The position numbers and the translations under genes were made by a program. Positions 1-5,551 of a stretch of DNA of 8,300 bases are shown here, one piece after another. The DNA is from Streptococcaceae bacterium. Its GTDB lineage: Bacteria > Bacillota > Bacilli > Lactobacillales > Streptococcaceae. The notes beneath the pieces were generated by a model. That model was not told the DNA's origin and did not search any database. It saw only the letters and a program-made list of their open reading frames with translations. Position 1 is the stretch's first letter; the number at the start of each line of letters is the position of its first letter. The DNA is taken from contig JAITWV010000246.1 of assembly GCA_031285105.1 (NCBI GenBank), positions 1 to 8,300 of the forward strand, in the 5' to 3' direction.

Positions 1-437
1 TCAGCTTTTGAAACGACAATAAAATCATAATTTCCATTTTCTAGTGCATAGATACGATTTTTTGCTCCTTGCATGAAAGCGAAGGTAAAGTGAAAATTTG
101 GATCTTGTAATGATTGAAAGACACCAGTAGCAAGCCCTGACAGAATTGGTGTAAACGGTAGCGCCATTGAACCAGAAAGGACAGCTATTTCTGCAAATTC
201 AAATAATTTCCTCAAATCTTTTTCTTGTAAAATAGTGCCCGTTTTTCGTTGTTTTTCTAAAATAATTGCACCATTTTCCTCAAGTAAGGCGATGGCTGCT
301 TGCACTAATCCTCTAGATGATTGAAACTCTTCACAGATTTCTGCAATCGTTGGAATATGCGCGCCAATTGTTGTGCTGATCATCTTTCGTGCTATTTTGA
401 TAACAATAATTTCTTTTTTCTTATAGTTTTTATTCAT
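1..437 (-). CDS. yhfZ: YhfZ-type GntR-like transcriptional regulator (partial; 3' end outside window)
   Basis: This is a DNA-binding regulator cut by the left edge; about 145 N-terminal residues are visible and the frame stays open to base 1. Reading leftward from the ATG at 437, residues 1-70 form a winged helix-turn-helix (PTIAEICEEFQSSRGLVQAA, then a LEENGAI wing). A YhfZ-type effector domain follows, with ALPFTPILSGLATGV, FAFMQGAKNRIYALENG and YDFIVVSKA. From memory, E. coli YhfZ has closely matching segments (LPYTRLYEGLASGL, MRGADIRVECLLNGVYDMAVVSR), so the family call is firm. The start is supported by a GGGG-containing ribosome binding site (443-446) 5 bases upstream. The gene is last in the visible leftward operon but is separated from the DUF1097 gene by a terminator-like hairpin. 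The E. coli homologue sits in the yhf cluster, which is not seen here. Its ligand is unknown; it may sense a metabolite of the operon. Confidence 0.85.
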   Translation of the reverse strand, partial: MNKNYKKKEIIVIKIARKMISTTIGAHIPTIAEICEEFQSSRGLVQAAIALLEENGAIILEKQRKTGTILQEKDLRKLFEFAEIAVLSGSMALPFTPILSGLATGVFQSLQDPNFHFTFAFMQGAKNRIYALENGNYDFIVVSKA

Positions 438-453
438 TTTTTCCCCGTTATTT

Positions 454-487
454 AAAAATCGTGCCAACAAGATAATCGTTGGCACGA
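454..487 (-). terminator. Intrinsic terminator or attenuator between the DUF1097 gene and yhfZ
   Basis: A perfect 10-bp inverted repeat (TCGTGCCAAC at 459-468, GTTGGCACGA at 478-487) encloses a 9-base loop. On the minus strand it is followed at once by five T residues (454-458), the layout of a rho-independent terminator. It lies 18 bases after the DUF1097 stop codon and only 16 bases before the yhfZ start. It would therefore end or attenuate operon transcription before the regulator gene. The same palindrome could instead be a regulator operator. No convincing separate promoter for yhfZ is visible between it and the start codon. Confidence 0.7.
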
Positions 488-504
488 ATGTTTGATTCAT
501 TTAA

Positions 505-1056
505 TTAAGCTGTACGAACAACTTTTGAAGCGATTTTTGTACCAATTTTGATGAATAAAAGTGCGCCACCTAAGATGATTGCTCCACCAACAAACAATAC
601 AAGTAATTCATCAATCACTACTTGAATATTCGTCATTGTTGGGTGTAATGCTAGTCCGTTAGCTTTTTGTGTTAATGTTACTGTTGCAACTGTTAAATAA
701 GCAAATGCGATGTTGTTGAATGCCACTGGAACCCATGAGCCTCCAACGATTATAGCAAATAATACGATGAATATCAATAATGCAAAGGCAGGTACTGGAC
801 CTAGTATTGGTGTTAGGAAGTTTAATCCAGAAACTAATCCCCATGATAAGAAGATTCCAAGCGTGCCACCTACAAATACGTGTGGTGCTTTTTTCAAATC
901 TCCATTCATTAAAAAGAAAGAGATCGTTACAAACCACATTGGCCATCCAATAACACCTAAATAAGATGCTGCTACGTTGATGATTGTCATGAAGACTGCG
1001 ACACATGAATTGATGATGATTTCTGTTTTATCTGCTTTTTTGAAATAGTTTTCCAT
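505..1056 (-). CDS. DUF1097 family integral membrane protein
   Basis: This 183-aa protein is mostly hydrophobic, with five to six predicted membrane helices at about residues 14-30, 34-50, 57-80, 84-106, 110-130 and 148-172, joined by short loops. Glycine-rich helix segments (VFVGGTLGIFLSWG, LFVGGAIILGGALLF) and the length match the DUF1097 family (E. coli YcdZ type), whose function is not established. The start is supported by AGAGG (1066-1070) 9 bases upstream. It follows the kinase-like gene by 51 bases with no hairpin between, so it should be cotranscribed with the aldolase-dehydrogenase-kinase genes. Being the only membrane protein of the operon, it may carry the substrate or a product across the membrane; that is inference only. 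Confidence 0.8.
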   Translation of the reverse strand: MENYFKKADKTEIIINSCVAVFMTIINVAASYLGVIGWPMWFVTISFFLMNGDLKKAPHVFVGGTLGIFLSWGLVSGLNFLTPILGPVPAFALLIFIVLFAIIVGGSWVPVAFNNIAFAYLTVATVTLTQKANGLALHPTMTNIQVVIDELLVLFVGGAIILGGALLFIKIGTKIASKVVRTA

Positions 1057-1107
1057 TAGTAAATACCTCTTTATGTAATTAATTTAATTTTTTTATGTGA
1101 GTAAATC

Positions 1108-1950
1108 TTAGTTAGTTACGGCTACTTTTTTTAAACTTGAAAGGATTTTTTCTCTTAATTGTGGACCTTCACTTTCAACGTTCCAAACACCTAAACGAAC
1201 GATCCAGACAAATAATTGCCAAGCTTGCATTTCTTCATCCGTAATGCCTGATTTTTCTTTGTAAAGATTCATATAAATTTCACCTTGGACATGGCGTAGG
1301 TTTTCTAACATTGCAGTAATATCCTCAGGTAATCCTGGAATCATTTCCGCTTCATTGAACAAGTAATTCATTGTTGCTAATTCAATCGCTGGCACACCAG
1401 TTGCTGCTGTTGTCCAGTCAATAATCGTGTGATCCGTGCCATTTGACATCATGTTATCATGGTGGCAGTCCAAGTGTAAAATTTGATTGCCATCTGGTAA
1501 TGAATTTAAACGTGCCAATGCTTCTTGTTTCAAATCTTCCGTTAAGAAGTCCATCGCTTTTGTGTTGATAGCATAGCGTACACGATCTTTGAAGTTGATG
1601 ATTTTATCAGATGTTGCTTGGTGCATTTTCAAATGTAAGTCCACAGCGATTTTCGTCGTTTCATCAGCTGGTACAACATCACCAAAGATCATGCCTAATA
1701 ATGTAACACCTTCCACTTTAGAAAGAATAATCCCAGTACGACCTTCTATGCTCACAGTACCAAAACATTCAACCAAACTTACTCCTGCATTAAATGTTTC
1801 AGTGGTATTTAACTCTTCCATGCTAATCAATTCTTGGTCAAAACCTTCATTAAAAAGTTTTAAAAGGCAATTTCCTTCCCAAGCGTAAATCTCAGCTGAA
1901 CGTGAGACGAATAATGGTGCATCTAATTCTTTTAAAGTATACGTTTTCAT
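1108..1950 (-). CDS. APH-fold phosphotransferase (small-molecule kinase)
   Basis: This 280-aa cytoplasmic kinase belongs to the aminoglycoside phosphotransferase/choline kinase-like superfamily. In order it shows a small N-lobe with the likely ATP-binding lysine in CLLKLF (K31), the hinge-proximal IILSKVEGVTL (75-84), the catalytic loop HLDCHHDN (H159, D161, N166; the HxDxxxxN pattern) and the metal-binding IIDW aspartate (D178). All key residues are present. A GTG at 1980 would add 10 residues, but it lies in the loop of a hairpin and has no ribosome binding site. The ATG at 1950 has AGGGAG (1958-1963) 7 bases upstream and is preferred. Its place between a dehydrogenase and a membrane protein, behind an aldolase, suggests it phosphorylates a sugar- or polyol-like substrate and is not a resistance enzyme. 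The true substrate cannot be read. Confidence 0.85.
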   Translation of the reverse strand: MKTYTLKELDAPLFVSRSAEIYAWEGNCLLKLFNEGFDQELISMEELNTTETFNAGVSLVECFGTVSIEGRTGIILSKVEGVTLLGMIFGDVVPADETTKIAVDLHLKMHQATSDKIINFKDRVRYAINTKAMDFLTEDLKQEALARLNSLPDGNQILHLDCHHDNMMSNGTDHTIIDWTTAATGVPAIELATMNYLFNEAEMIPGLPEDITAMLENLRHVQGEIYMNLYKEKSGITDEEMQAWQLFVWIVRLGVWNVESEGPQLREKILSSLKKVAVTN

Positions 1951-1963
1951 TTTTATTCTCCCT

Positions 1964-1989
1964 ATATGGCAAGCTTGCACCTGCCATAT
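1964..1989 (-). other. Intercistronic RNA hairpin abutting the kinase ribosome binding site
   Basis: ATATGGCA (1964-1971) and TGCCATAT (1982-1989) form a perfect 8-bp stem. On the minus-strand transcript it extends by G-U, G-C and U-G pairs to 11 pairs, closed by the tetraloop GCAA, a GNRA loop. The 3' arm ends directly against AGGGAG (1958-1963), the Shine-Dalgarno of the APH-fold kinase gene. No T run follows on the minus strand, so this is not a terminator in the operon's direction. Such a hairpin could protect or process the mRNA, or tune translation of the kinase relative to the dehydrogenase. Confidence 0.6.
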
Positions 1990-2005
1990 TTTATCATTTT
2001 TATAA

Positions 2006-3022
2006 TTATACTGCTACTTGATTTAATACTTCGCTAAATTTCTCAACATTGATTTCCACTGAATTTGAGAAGGCATCAACTGAATAACCTGCCATGTGTG
2101 GAGTGATTGTGATATTGTCTAGTGTTAAAAAAGGACTGTTTTCTTCTAATGGTTCAGTGCTAAATACGTCAATTGCTGCACCACCGATTGTTTTGTTTGT
2201 TAAAGCTTCAATCAAATCATCTTCATTTACCATACCAGCACGTGATGTATTGATGAAATAAGCGGTTGGTTTCATTTGCTCAAATTTTTCTTTGTTGAAA
2301 TAGTTTGCTGTTTTTTCAGTCATTCTTAAATGAATCGAAACAAAATCTGCTTCTTGTAAAAGTTGTGATTCGCTGACTGGTTCATAGCCCATGCTGATTA
2401 ATTGTTCATCGCTTAAAAATGGGTCGTGAACGATAATTCTTGGTTCAAATCCTTGTAGACGTCTGATTACTTGCGAACCAATTTGTCCAGCACCGATAAT
2501 TCCGATGGTTGTCTTTCTCATATCATGTACATAAGGGTTGTTAACGAAGATTTTTCTCCATTCACCTTCTTTTAACGCATGATGCCCACGAGCGATATTT
2601 CTTGATTCCGCTAGCATTAAAGCAACTGTGAAATCAGCAACCGCCGCATTATTACGACCTGGAGCATTGATGACTTGGATGCCTAATTCTTCGCATAACT
2701 GTGTGTTAGCATTTTGTGTTCCATTTCTAAGTATACCAACATATTTTAAGTTTTTCGCCGCTTTGATTACATCTGAGTTCACTGATGAGCTATGCGTGAT
2801 AATAATATCTGCATCTTTGGCTGCTTCAACTATTTCAGGATTGGTTTTCCCAGCATCCGCACCTTGTGTTTCCATTAATAATAATTCTGATGTAATATCC
2901 TCAGGTGTTTGGCGATGAGCATCATCAAGATAGACAACTTCAATACCGAATTCTTCTAATTTTTTCATTCCTTTCATCACTTCTTTAGGAATAGCTAAGT
3001 CACATAAACATAACATTTTCAT
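2006..3022 (-). CDS. D-isomer-specific 2-hydroxyacid dehydrogenase (phosphoglycerate dehydrogenase-like)
   Basis: This 338-aa NAD(P)-dependent oxidoreductase converts a 2-hydroxyacid to a 2-oxoacid or the reverse. Counting from the ATG at 3022, the Rossmann motif GIIGAGQIGS spans 174-183, with an acidic residue after the second strand (VHDPF, D200) that favours NAD. The catalytic triad is complete: Arg261 in NTSRAG, Glu290 in STEPL and His309 in PHMAG. The substrate domain is split around the Rossmann fold as usual, and there is no C-terminal ACT domain, unlike many SerA enzymes. Two in-frame starts are possible. GGAGA (3033-3037) is 10 bases from the ATG at 3022 but only 1 base from the ATG at 3031, so the shorter form (MKMLCLCDL) is preferred. 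The aldolase stop lies 13 bases before the longer start, so the two genes are surely cotranscribed. The exact substrate is unknown, perhaps a sugar acid. Confidence 0.88.
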   Translation of the reverse strand: MKMLCLCDLAIPKEVMKGMKKLEEFGIEVVYLDDAHRQTPEDITSELLLMETQGADAGKTNPEIVEAAKDADIIITHSSSVNSDVIKAAKNLKYVGILRNGTQNANTQLCEELGIQVINAPGRNNAAVADFTVALMLAESRNIARGHHALKEGEWRKIFVNNPYVHDMRKTTIGIIGAGQIGSQVIRRLQGFEPRIIVHDPFLSDEQLISMGYEPVSESQLLQEADFVSIHLRMTEKTANYFNKEKFEQMKPTAYFINTSRAGMVNEDDLIEALTNKTIGGAAIDVFSTEPLEENSPFLTLDNITITPHMAGYSVDAFSNSVEINVEKFSEVLNQVAV

Positions 3023-3044
3023 ATTTTTCATTTCTCCGTATTAC

Positions 3045-3719
3045 TTATTTATTATAGCCGCTTGCTGCATTAAGCATTGCGTAAATTTCTTCATCTGGAA
3101 TAATTTGTGGTTCACCAACTGATTTTGCACGTAAGAAAATATCTGCACAACGTTCAATTTCATCAGCTAAACCAAAAGCACCATCAATTGTTGGATAAGC
3201 TGAAATGAAACCATGATTTGCTAAAAACGCTGCATATCCTTTGCCCATTGCCTCAAGTGCTGCATGTGCAAGTTCTTTAGTAGCATAAGTTGCATATTTT
3301 GAACAAGGGATTGTTGGTCCACCGCCCATTGCTACTAAATAGTTGGCAGCTGGTAAGTCCCAATGTAAGGCTGCCATTACTGAACAAGCATTTGAATGTG
3401 TATGTACGACTGCGTTTACATCTTGACGATGGCTATAAAAAATTGCGTGCATGGCGAATTCTACTGAAGGTTTATTATCGCCATCAACTACATTTCCTTC
3501 AAGATCCATGATGACAATACTTTCAGGTGTTAAATCAAAATAAGGGATGCTTGATGGACTAATTGCCATTAACCCTTTTTCACGATTGAATATACTGATA
3601 TTGCCGCCAGTTCCTGTTGTTAAATTTGAAGTAATTAATTTTCTTGAATAGGTACAGATTTGTTCTCTTTCTTTTTGCATTAATAATAGTGTAGTTTGTT
3701 CTTTTTCTTTTGTAATCAT
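3045..3719 (-). CDS. Class II aldolase/adducin family protein
   Basis: This 224-aa zinc-dependent aldolase resembles L-fuculose-1-phosphate and L-ribulose-5-phosphate enzymes and the sugar-acid phosphate decarboxylases of the same family. Visible motifs are the phosphate-binding loop TGTGGNIS (35-42), SPSSIPY (54-60), the catalytic acid in PSVEF (E87), the zinc ligands in VVHTHS (H106, H108) and the third zinc ligand in LANHG (H169). Length is normal for the family. The start at 3719 is supported by AGGAAGG (3726-3732) 6 bases upstream; an internal Met14 has no such site. It is the first gene of the leftward operon, next to the divergent AraC-family regulator. With the dehydrogenase and kinase that follow, it likely splits a phosphorylated sugar or sugar acid into smaller units. 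The substrate is not decidable from sequence. Confidence 0.88.
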   Translation of the reverse strand: MITKEKEQTTLLLMQKEREQICTYSRKLITSNLTTGTGGNISIFNREKGLMAISPSSIPYFDLTPESIVIMDLEGNVVDGDNKPSVEFAMHAIFYSHRQDVNAVVHTHSNACSVMAALHWDLPAANYLVAMGGGPTIPCSKYATYATKELAHAALEAMGKGYAAFLANHGFISAYPTIDGAFGLADEIERCADIFLRAKSVGEPQIIPDEEIYAMLNAASGYNK

Positions 3720-3827
3720 TTTTTACCTTCCTAATTCCTGTTGATTGTCTAAATTTTTATTGTACGTTTTTATGTACTTTAAACTAAAAATAATTGGTTC
3801 TCATTTAGAAAACCCTTACAGGACATT

Positions 3828-3855
3828 ATTTTACATGAAACTTTTAAGATTACAA
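3828..3855 (-). promoter_or_regulatory. Candidate promoter of the aldolase operon
   Basis: On the minus strand, TTGTAA (3850-3855; 4 of 6 match to the -35 consensus) is followed after 16 bases by TAAAAT (3828-3833; 5 of 6 match to the -10). Transcription would start near 3821, leaving a leader of about 100 bases. The imperfect -35 and short spacer fit a promoter that needs an activator. A weaker alternative -10, TACAAT (3759-3764), lies closer to the gene but has a poor -35. Confidence 0.35.
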
Positions 3856-3884
3856 TAGTTTTTTTAAAATTATTTAATTCACAA

Positions 3885-3920
3885 ATTGATTGTATTTACT
3901 GCTCATTGATTTTGATTTAC
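3885..3920. repeat. Direct repeat, candidate AraC-type operator
   Basis: ATTGATTGTATTTAC (3885-3899) and ATTGATTTTGATTTAC (3905-3920) are near copies offset by 20-21 bp, two turns of the helix. AraC-family proteins commonly bind two direct half-sites on one DNA face with this spacing. The pair lies 30 bp upstream of the candidate -35 of the leftward operon, a usual place for activator binding. A further TTGATTGT occurs at 3741-3748. The A+T richness of the region makes chance similarity possible. Confidence 0.4.
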
Positions 3921-4022
3921 AAAAAATAACATTAAATTCCTGGTTGAATTGCTTTTTTCACACTTTGCCCATCTGTAAAATTAGCTCTTATTTAAAAATA
4001 AAATATTAGAAAATCATTTTTT

Positions 4023-4052
4023 TTGACAATTACGAAGCCATTTTTTTATAAT
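4023..4052 (+). promoter_or_regulatory. Consensus sigma-A promoter of the AraC-family regulator gene
   Basis: TTGACA (4023-4028) and TATAAT (4047-4052) both match the sigma-A consensus at all six positions, with an 18-base spacer containing a T7 run. Transcription would start near 4059, giving a leader of about 33 bases. The strength is unusual for a regulator gene. Confidence 0.85.
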
Positions 4053-4091
4053 CAAAACACATAGTTTCCTTAAAGGAGGGTGATGCAATAA

Positions 4092-4805
4092 ATGACCTAT
4101 CGAAAACTAATTCAATATTGCGACAAACAAAAGCACTTTCCACTAATTCAACTATTTGATGATCAAGGAAATTGTTTGCACCAAATTGTTCAAAATACTT
4201 CAATTGCTTGCTTAACTAATGATAAAAATTGGGTACAACACATAAAATACCAAGAACGACAAGCACATCTTTATATGAGTAAAAAAGATAAAATGTTTGT
4301 CTTTATAGGAATGTATGGTCTAACTTATTGTGTATTTCCTTTATCATTTGAAAATGAAAGAAGCGTATCAGTTATTGTTGGTGGCTATATACTTGAAAAT
4401 ATTCAGCAAGATTTCACTAAGATTAAGCAAAATCTGCCCATACTTTCACACGATGAAATAATGGATACTTTTGTTGCGTTTGGGCGCCAATTAAGAAGCA
4501 TAAATAATCAAGTGAATAATTTAACTAAGCAGATTGAAATTTTTTTGAAGTCTAATCTTGAAAAAAACTATACTGCAAAAGAATTAGGACAACTATTTTT
4601 TTGTCACCCTCAGACCATTCGCCGTCAGTTTAAAAAAGAAGCTGGCATGACTTTTCAGAAGTGTTATAGCAAGATGAAAATTGAATTTGCGCTAAAGGAG
4701 TGGAATAAAGGAAAGTTAACTAAATTTGAAATTGCACAAAAGGTTGGTTACGCAAGTGAAAGTTCTTTGAATCGTGCGATAAAACGGCATTTGGCAAAAA
4801 AATGA
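4092..4805 (+). CDS. AraC-family transcriptional regulator with a PocR-like sensor domain
   Basis: This is a 237-aa regulator, probably the activator of the divergent aldolase operon. The C-terminal AraC domain (about 148-237) has two helix-turn-helix units: AKELGQLFFCHPQTIRRQFK (162-181), then KFEIAQKVGYASESSLNRAI (211-230), which keeps the family's IAxxVGYxxxSxxxR pattern. The N-terminal 1-135 region looks like a single-domain small-ligand sensor: FDDQGNCL, then CVFPLSFENERSVSVIVGGYIL. This weakly resembles the PocR sensory fold; the cysteines usual in PocR-type domains are not clearly arranged here. A short linker (136-147) joins the two. Expression signals are strong: a consensus promoter and an AAAGGAGGGTGAT Shine-Dalgarno (4072-4084). 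An ATG at 4083 opens only a two-codon frame (ATG CAA TAA) ending just before the true start. The ligand is unknown. Confidence 0.85.
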   Translation: MTYRKLIQYCDKQKHFPLIQLFDDQGNCLHQIVQNTSIACLTNDKNWVQHIKYQERQAHLYMSKKDKMFVFIGMYGLTYCVFPLSFENERSVSVIVGGYILENIQQDFTKIKQNLPILSHDEIMDTFVAFGRQLRSINNQVNNLTKQIEIFLKSNLEKNYTAKELGQLFFCHPQTIRRQFKKEAGMTFQKCYSKMKIEFALKEWNKGKLTKFEIAQKVGYASESSLNRAIKRHLAKK

Positions 4806-4810
4806 TAACT

Positions 4811-4864
4811 TTGACATGTAAATTTTGGTAACTTTGGTAGTGGTTTTGGTTTTAGTGCTATTAT
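4811..4864 (+). promoter_or_regulatory. Promoter region of the bacteriocin-like cassette with TTTGGT repeats
   Basis: An extended -10 element, TG-C-TATTAT (TG at 4856-4857, TATTAT at 4859-4864), is the best start signal. The -35 position is poor: TTGGTA at 4834-4839 would need a 19-base spacer. A perfect TTGACA at 4811-4816 is too far upstream to pair with this -10. In place of a good -35 there is a G/T-rich strand-biased tract carrying TTTGGTA (4824-4830), TTTGGTA (4833-4839) and TTTGGT (4845-4850). Repeats in this position are what a response regulator or other activator would use. Confidence 0.45.
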
Positions 4865-4866
4865 AA

Positions 4867-4905
4867 AATGTAGGTAAGTTACTGATTGGGTAGCTTACCT
4901 ACATT
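4867..4905. repeat. Long inverted repeat at the predicted transcription start of the cassette
   Basis: A perfect 12-bp inverted repeat (AATGTAGGTAAG at 4867-4878, CTTACCTACATT at 4894-4905) extends inward by one G-U and three Watson-Crick pairs to 16 pairs with a 7-base loop (4883-4889). It begins 2 bases after the -10 hexamer and ends 5 bases before the AAGGGGG ribosome binding site (4911-4917). No T run follows on the plus strand, so it is not a terminator of the upstream regulator gene. It could be an operator covering the start site or a 5' stabilising hairpin of the mRNA. Confidence 0.7.
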
Positions 4906-4922
4906 CTATTAAGGGGGAAATT

Positions 4923-5399
4923 ATGAGAAAATTAATTAAAAACGTTATCATTGCATCAATGAGCATTAATATGCTTGCTGCAACAGTAATTCCTGCGAGT
5001 GCTTCGGTTTTATACACCAGTGGGCATGCTCAGGAAGAAGCTAACTTAAACTCGTTAGAAGCTGAAATTAAAAAGTTTCATCAATTTCTAGAAAAAAAAG
5101 GAATCACAGATATTCAAGCGCGTACTGATGAAGAAAAGGAAATTTTACTTAATCAATACCTCAACCAACTTGGGAGAACTAGGTCAGTTGGTGCAGTACT
5201 AGGAGCCATTGCAGCGGCTATTGCTATTGGGAAAGGTTTGTATGGCGCAGGTAGATATGCAGCAATGCAAGCTGTGAGTCGTGGTTGGATTTCAAAAACA
5301 CAATATCGTAGAAATGGTGGCGGATATTATTGGTCTATTGTTGCAGGTTTTGGTTTCTTTGTGGCTAATGGATTTGATGATTATATGTGGGATAGATAA
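4923..5399 (+). CDS. Sec-secreted bacteriocin-like precursor protein
   Basis: This 158-aa exported protein is not assigned to a named family with certainty. Residues 1-27 form a classic Sec signal peptide: a basic start (MRKLIKN), a hydrophobic core and the cleavage motif ASA before Ser28. Residues 36-83 are charged and predicted helical (EAEIKKFHQFLEKKG, EEKEILLNQYL), like a propeptide. From about residue 84 (LGRTRSVGAV) the protein becomes glycine- and alanine-rich and hydrophobic with basic spots (AVLGAIAAAIAIGKGLYGAG), ending in an aromatic, glycine-rich tail (NGGGYYWSIVAGFGFFVANG). This layout recalls Sec-dependent bacteriocin precursors such as the streptococcin A-M57/EntV type; that comparison is inference. 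It has no double-glycine leader. AAGGGGG lies 5 bases before the ATG. It leads a tight unit with two tiny membrane proteins, the usual shape of a bacteriocin plus immunity set. A secreted adhesin-like or stress protein is possible instead. Confidence 0.7.
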   Translation: MRKLIKNVIIASMSINMLAATVIPASASVLYTSGHAQEEANLNSLEAEIKKFHQFLEKKGITDIQARTDEEKEILLNQYLNQLGRTRSVGAVLGAIAAAIAIGKGLYGAGRYAAMQAVSRGWISKTQYRRNGGGYYWSIVAGFGFFVANGFDDYMWDR

Positions 5400-5551
5400 T
5401 GAATAATATATTTGATTCTTTAATATGGATTGCAATCTTTTTACTTTCAATTGCAGTAATTGCTTTAAGCATAAATCAAGAAAAGCAAAAAAAGGAACTA
5501 AAAATTTTAAAAGAATTGATCAGAAATGTAAATAAATATAATGACAAATAA
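5399..5551 (+). CDS. Small membrane protein, 50 aa (candidate immunity protein)
   Basis: The ATG overlaps the stop codon of the preceding gene (TAATG at 5397-5401), and the frame runs 50 codons to TAA at 5549-5551. The product has one membrane helix (LIWIAIFLLSIAVIALSI, residues 8-25), then a charged, lysine-rich tail (NQEKQKKELKILKELIRNVN) that looks helical and may form a coiled coil. There is only a weak ribosome binding site (GGGA at 5388-5391), so translation is probably coupled to the upstream gene. Base composition is extreme: 26 G+C among 120 bases at 5401-5520, against 41 of 120 at 6001-6120 in ltaS. Size, charge and position suit a bacteriocin immunity protein or a small holin-like helper. 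It is not recognised as a named family. Confidence 0.65.
   Translation: MNNIFDSLIWIAIFLLSIAVIALSINQEKQKKELKILKELIRNVNKYNDK
5511..5550 (+). repeat. 40-bp imperfect direct repeat, copy 1
   Basis: This copy aligns without gaps to 5721-5760, exactly 210 bases downstream, with 32 of 40 identical positions. All eight mismatches are transitions. It covers the last codons of the 50-aa membrane protein gene (ending NVNKYNDK and stop) and the first bases of the 62-aa gene. Confidence 0.75.

Larger units (their letters stand above)
3720..4091. promoter_or_regulatory. Divergent control region between the operon and the AraC-family regulator
   Basis: This is a gene-free 372-bp, strongly A+T-rich stretch holding the start signals of both transcription units. 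The rightward consensus promoter, a candidate leftward promoter and a direct repeat are listed separately. Near the operon start there is also a weak cre-like sequence (3759-3773, minus strand) that deviates from the CcpA consensus at two core positions. No open reading frame, RNA gene or strong hairpin is seen. Confidence 0.6.

Noticed and set aside
659..1006. Open frames lying opposite or out of frame within the DUF1097, kinase, dehydrogenase, aldolase and ltaS genes
   Set aside because: They have no ribosome binding sites or recognisable protein features and are explained by the strongly supported genes they overlap.
1108..1980. APH-fold protein as an aminoglycoside resistance gene
   Set aside because: The motifs only define the kinase superfamily. 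The gene is embedded in a metabolic operon, so a metabolic kinase is more likely.
3759..3773. cre (CcpA-binding) site on the minus strand
   Set aside because: Two core positions deviate from the consensus and the region is A+T-rich, so it is too weak to call.
4810..4822. Imperfect palindrome around ACATGT after the AraC-family gene, containing TTGACA
   Set aside because: The symmetry is broken, and no -10 lies at the right distance from this TTGACA, so neither an operator nor a -35 can be claimed.
4867..4905. Inverted repeat read as a terminator of the AraC-family gene
   Set aside because: On the plus strand the stem is followed by CTATTAAGGGGG, with no T run. It lies after the cassette's -10 and next to its ribosome binding site.
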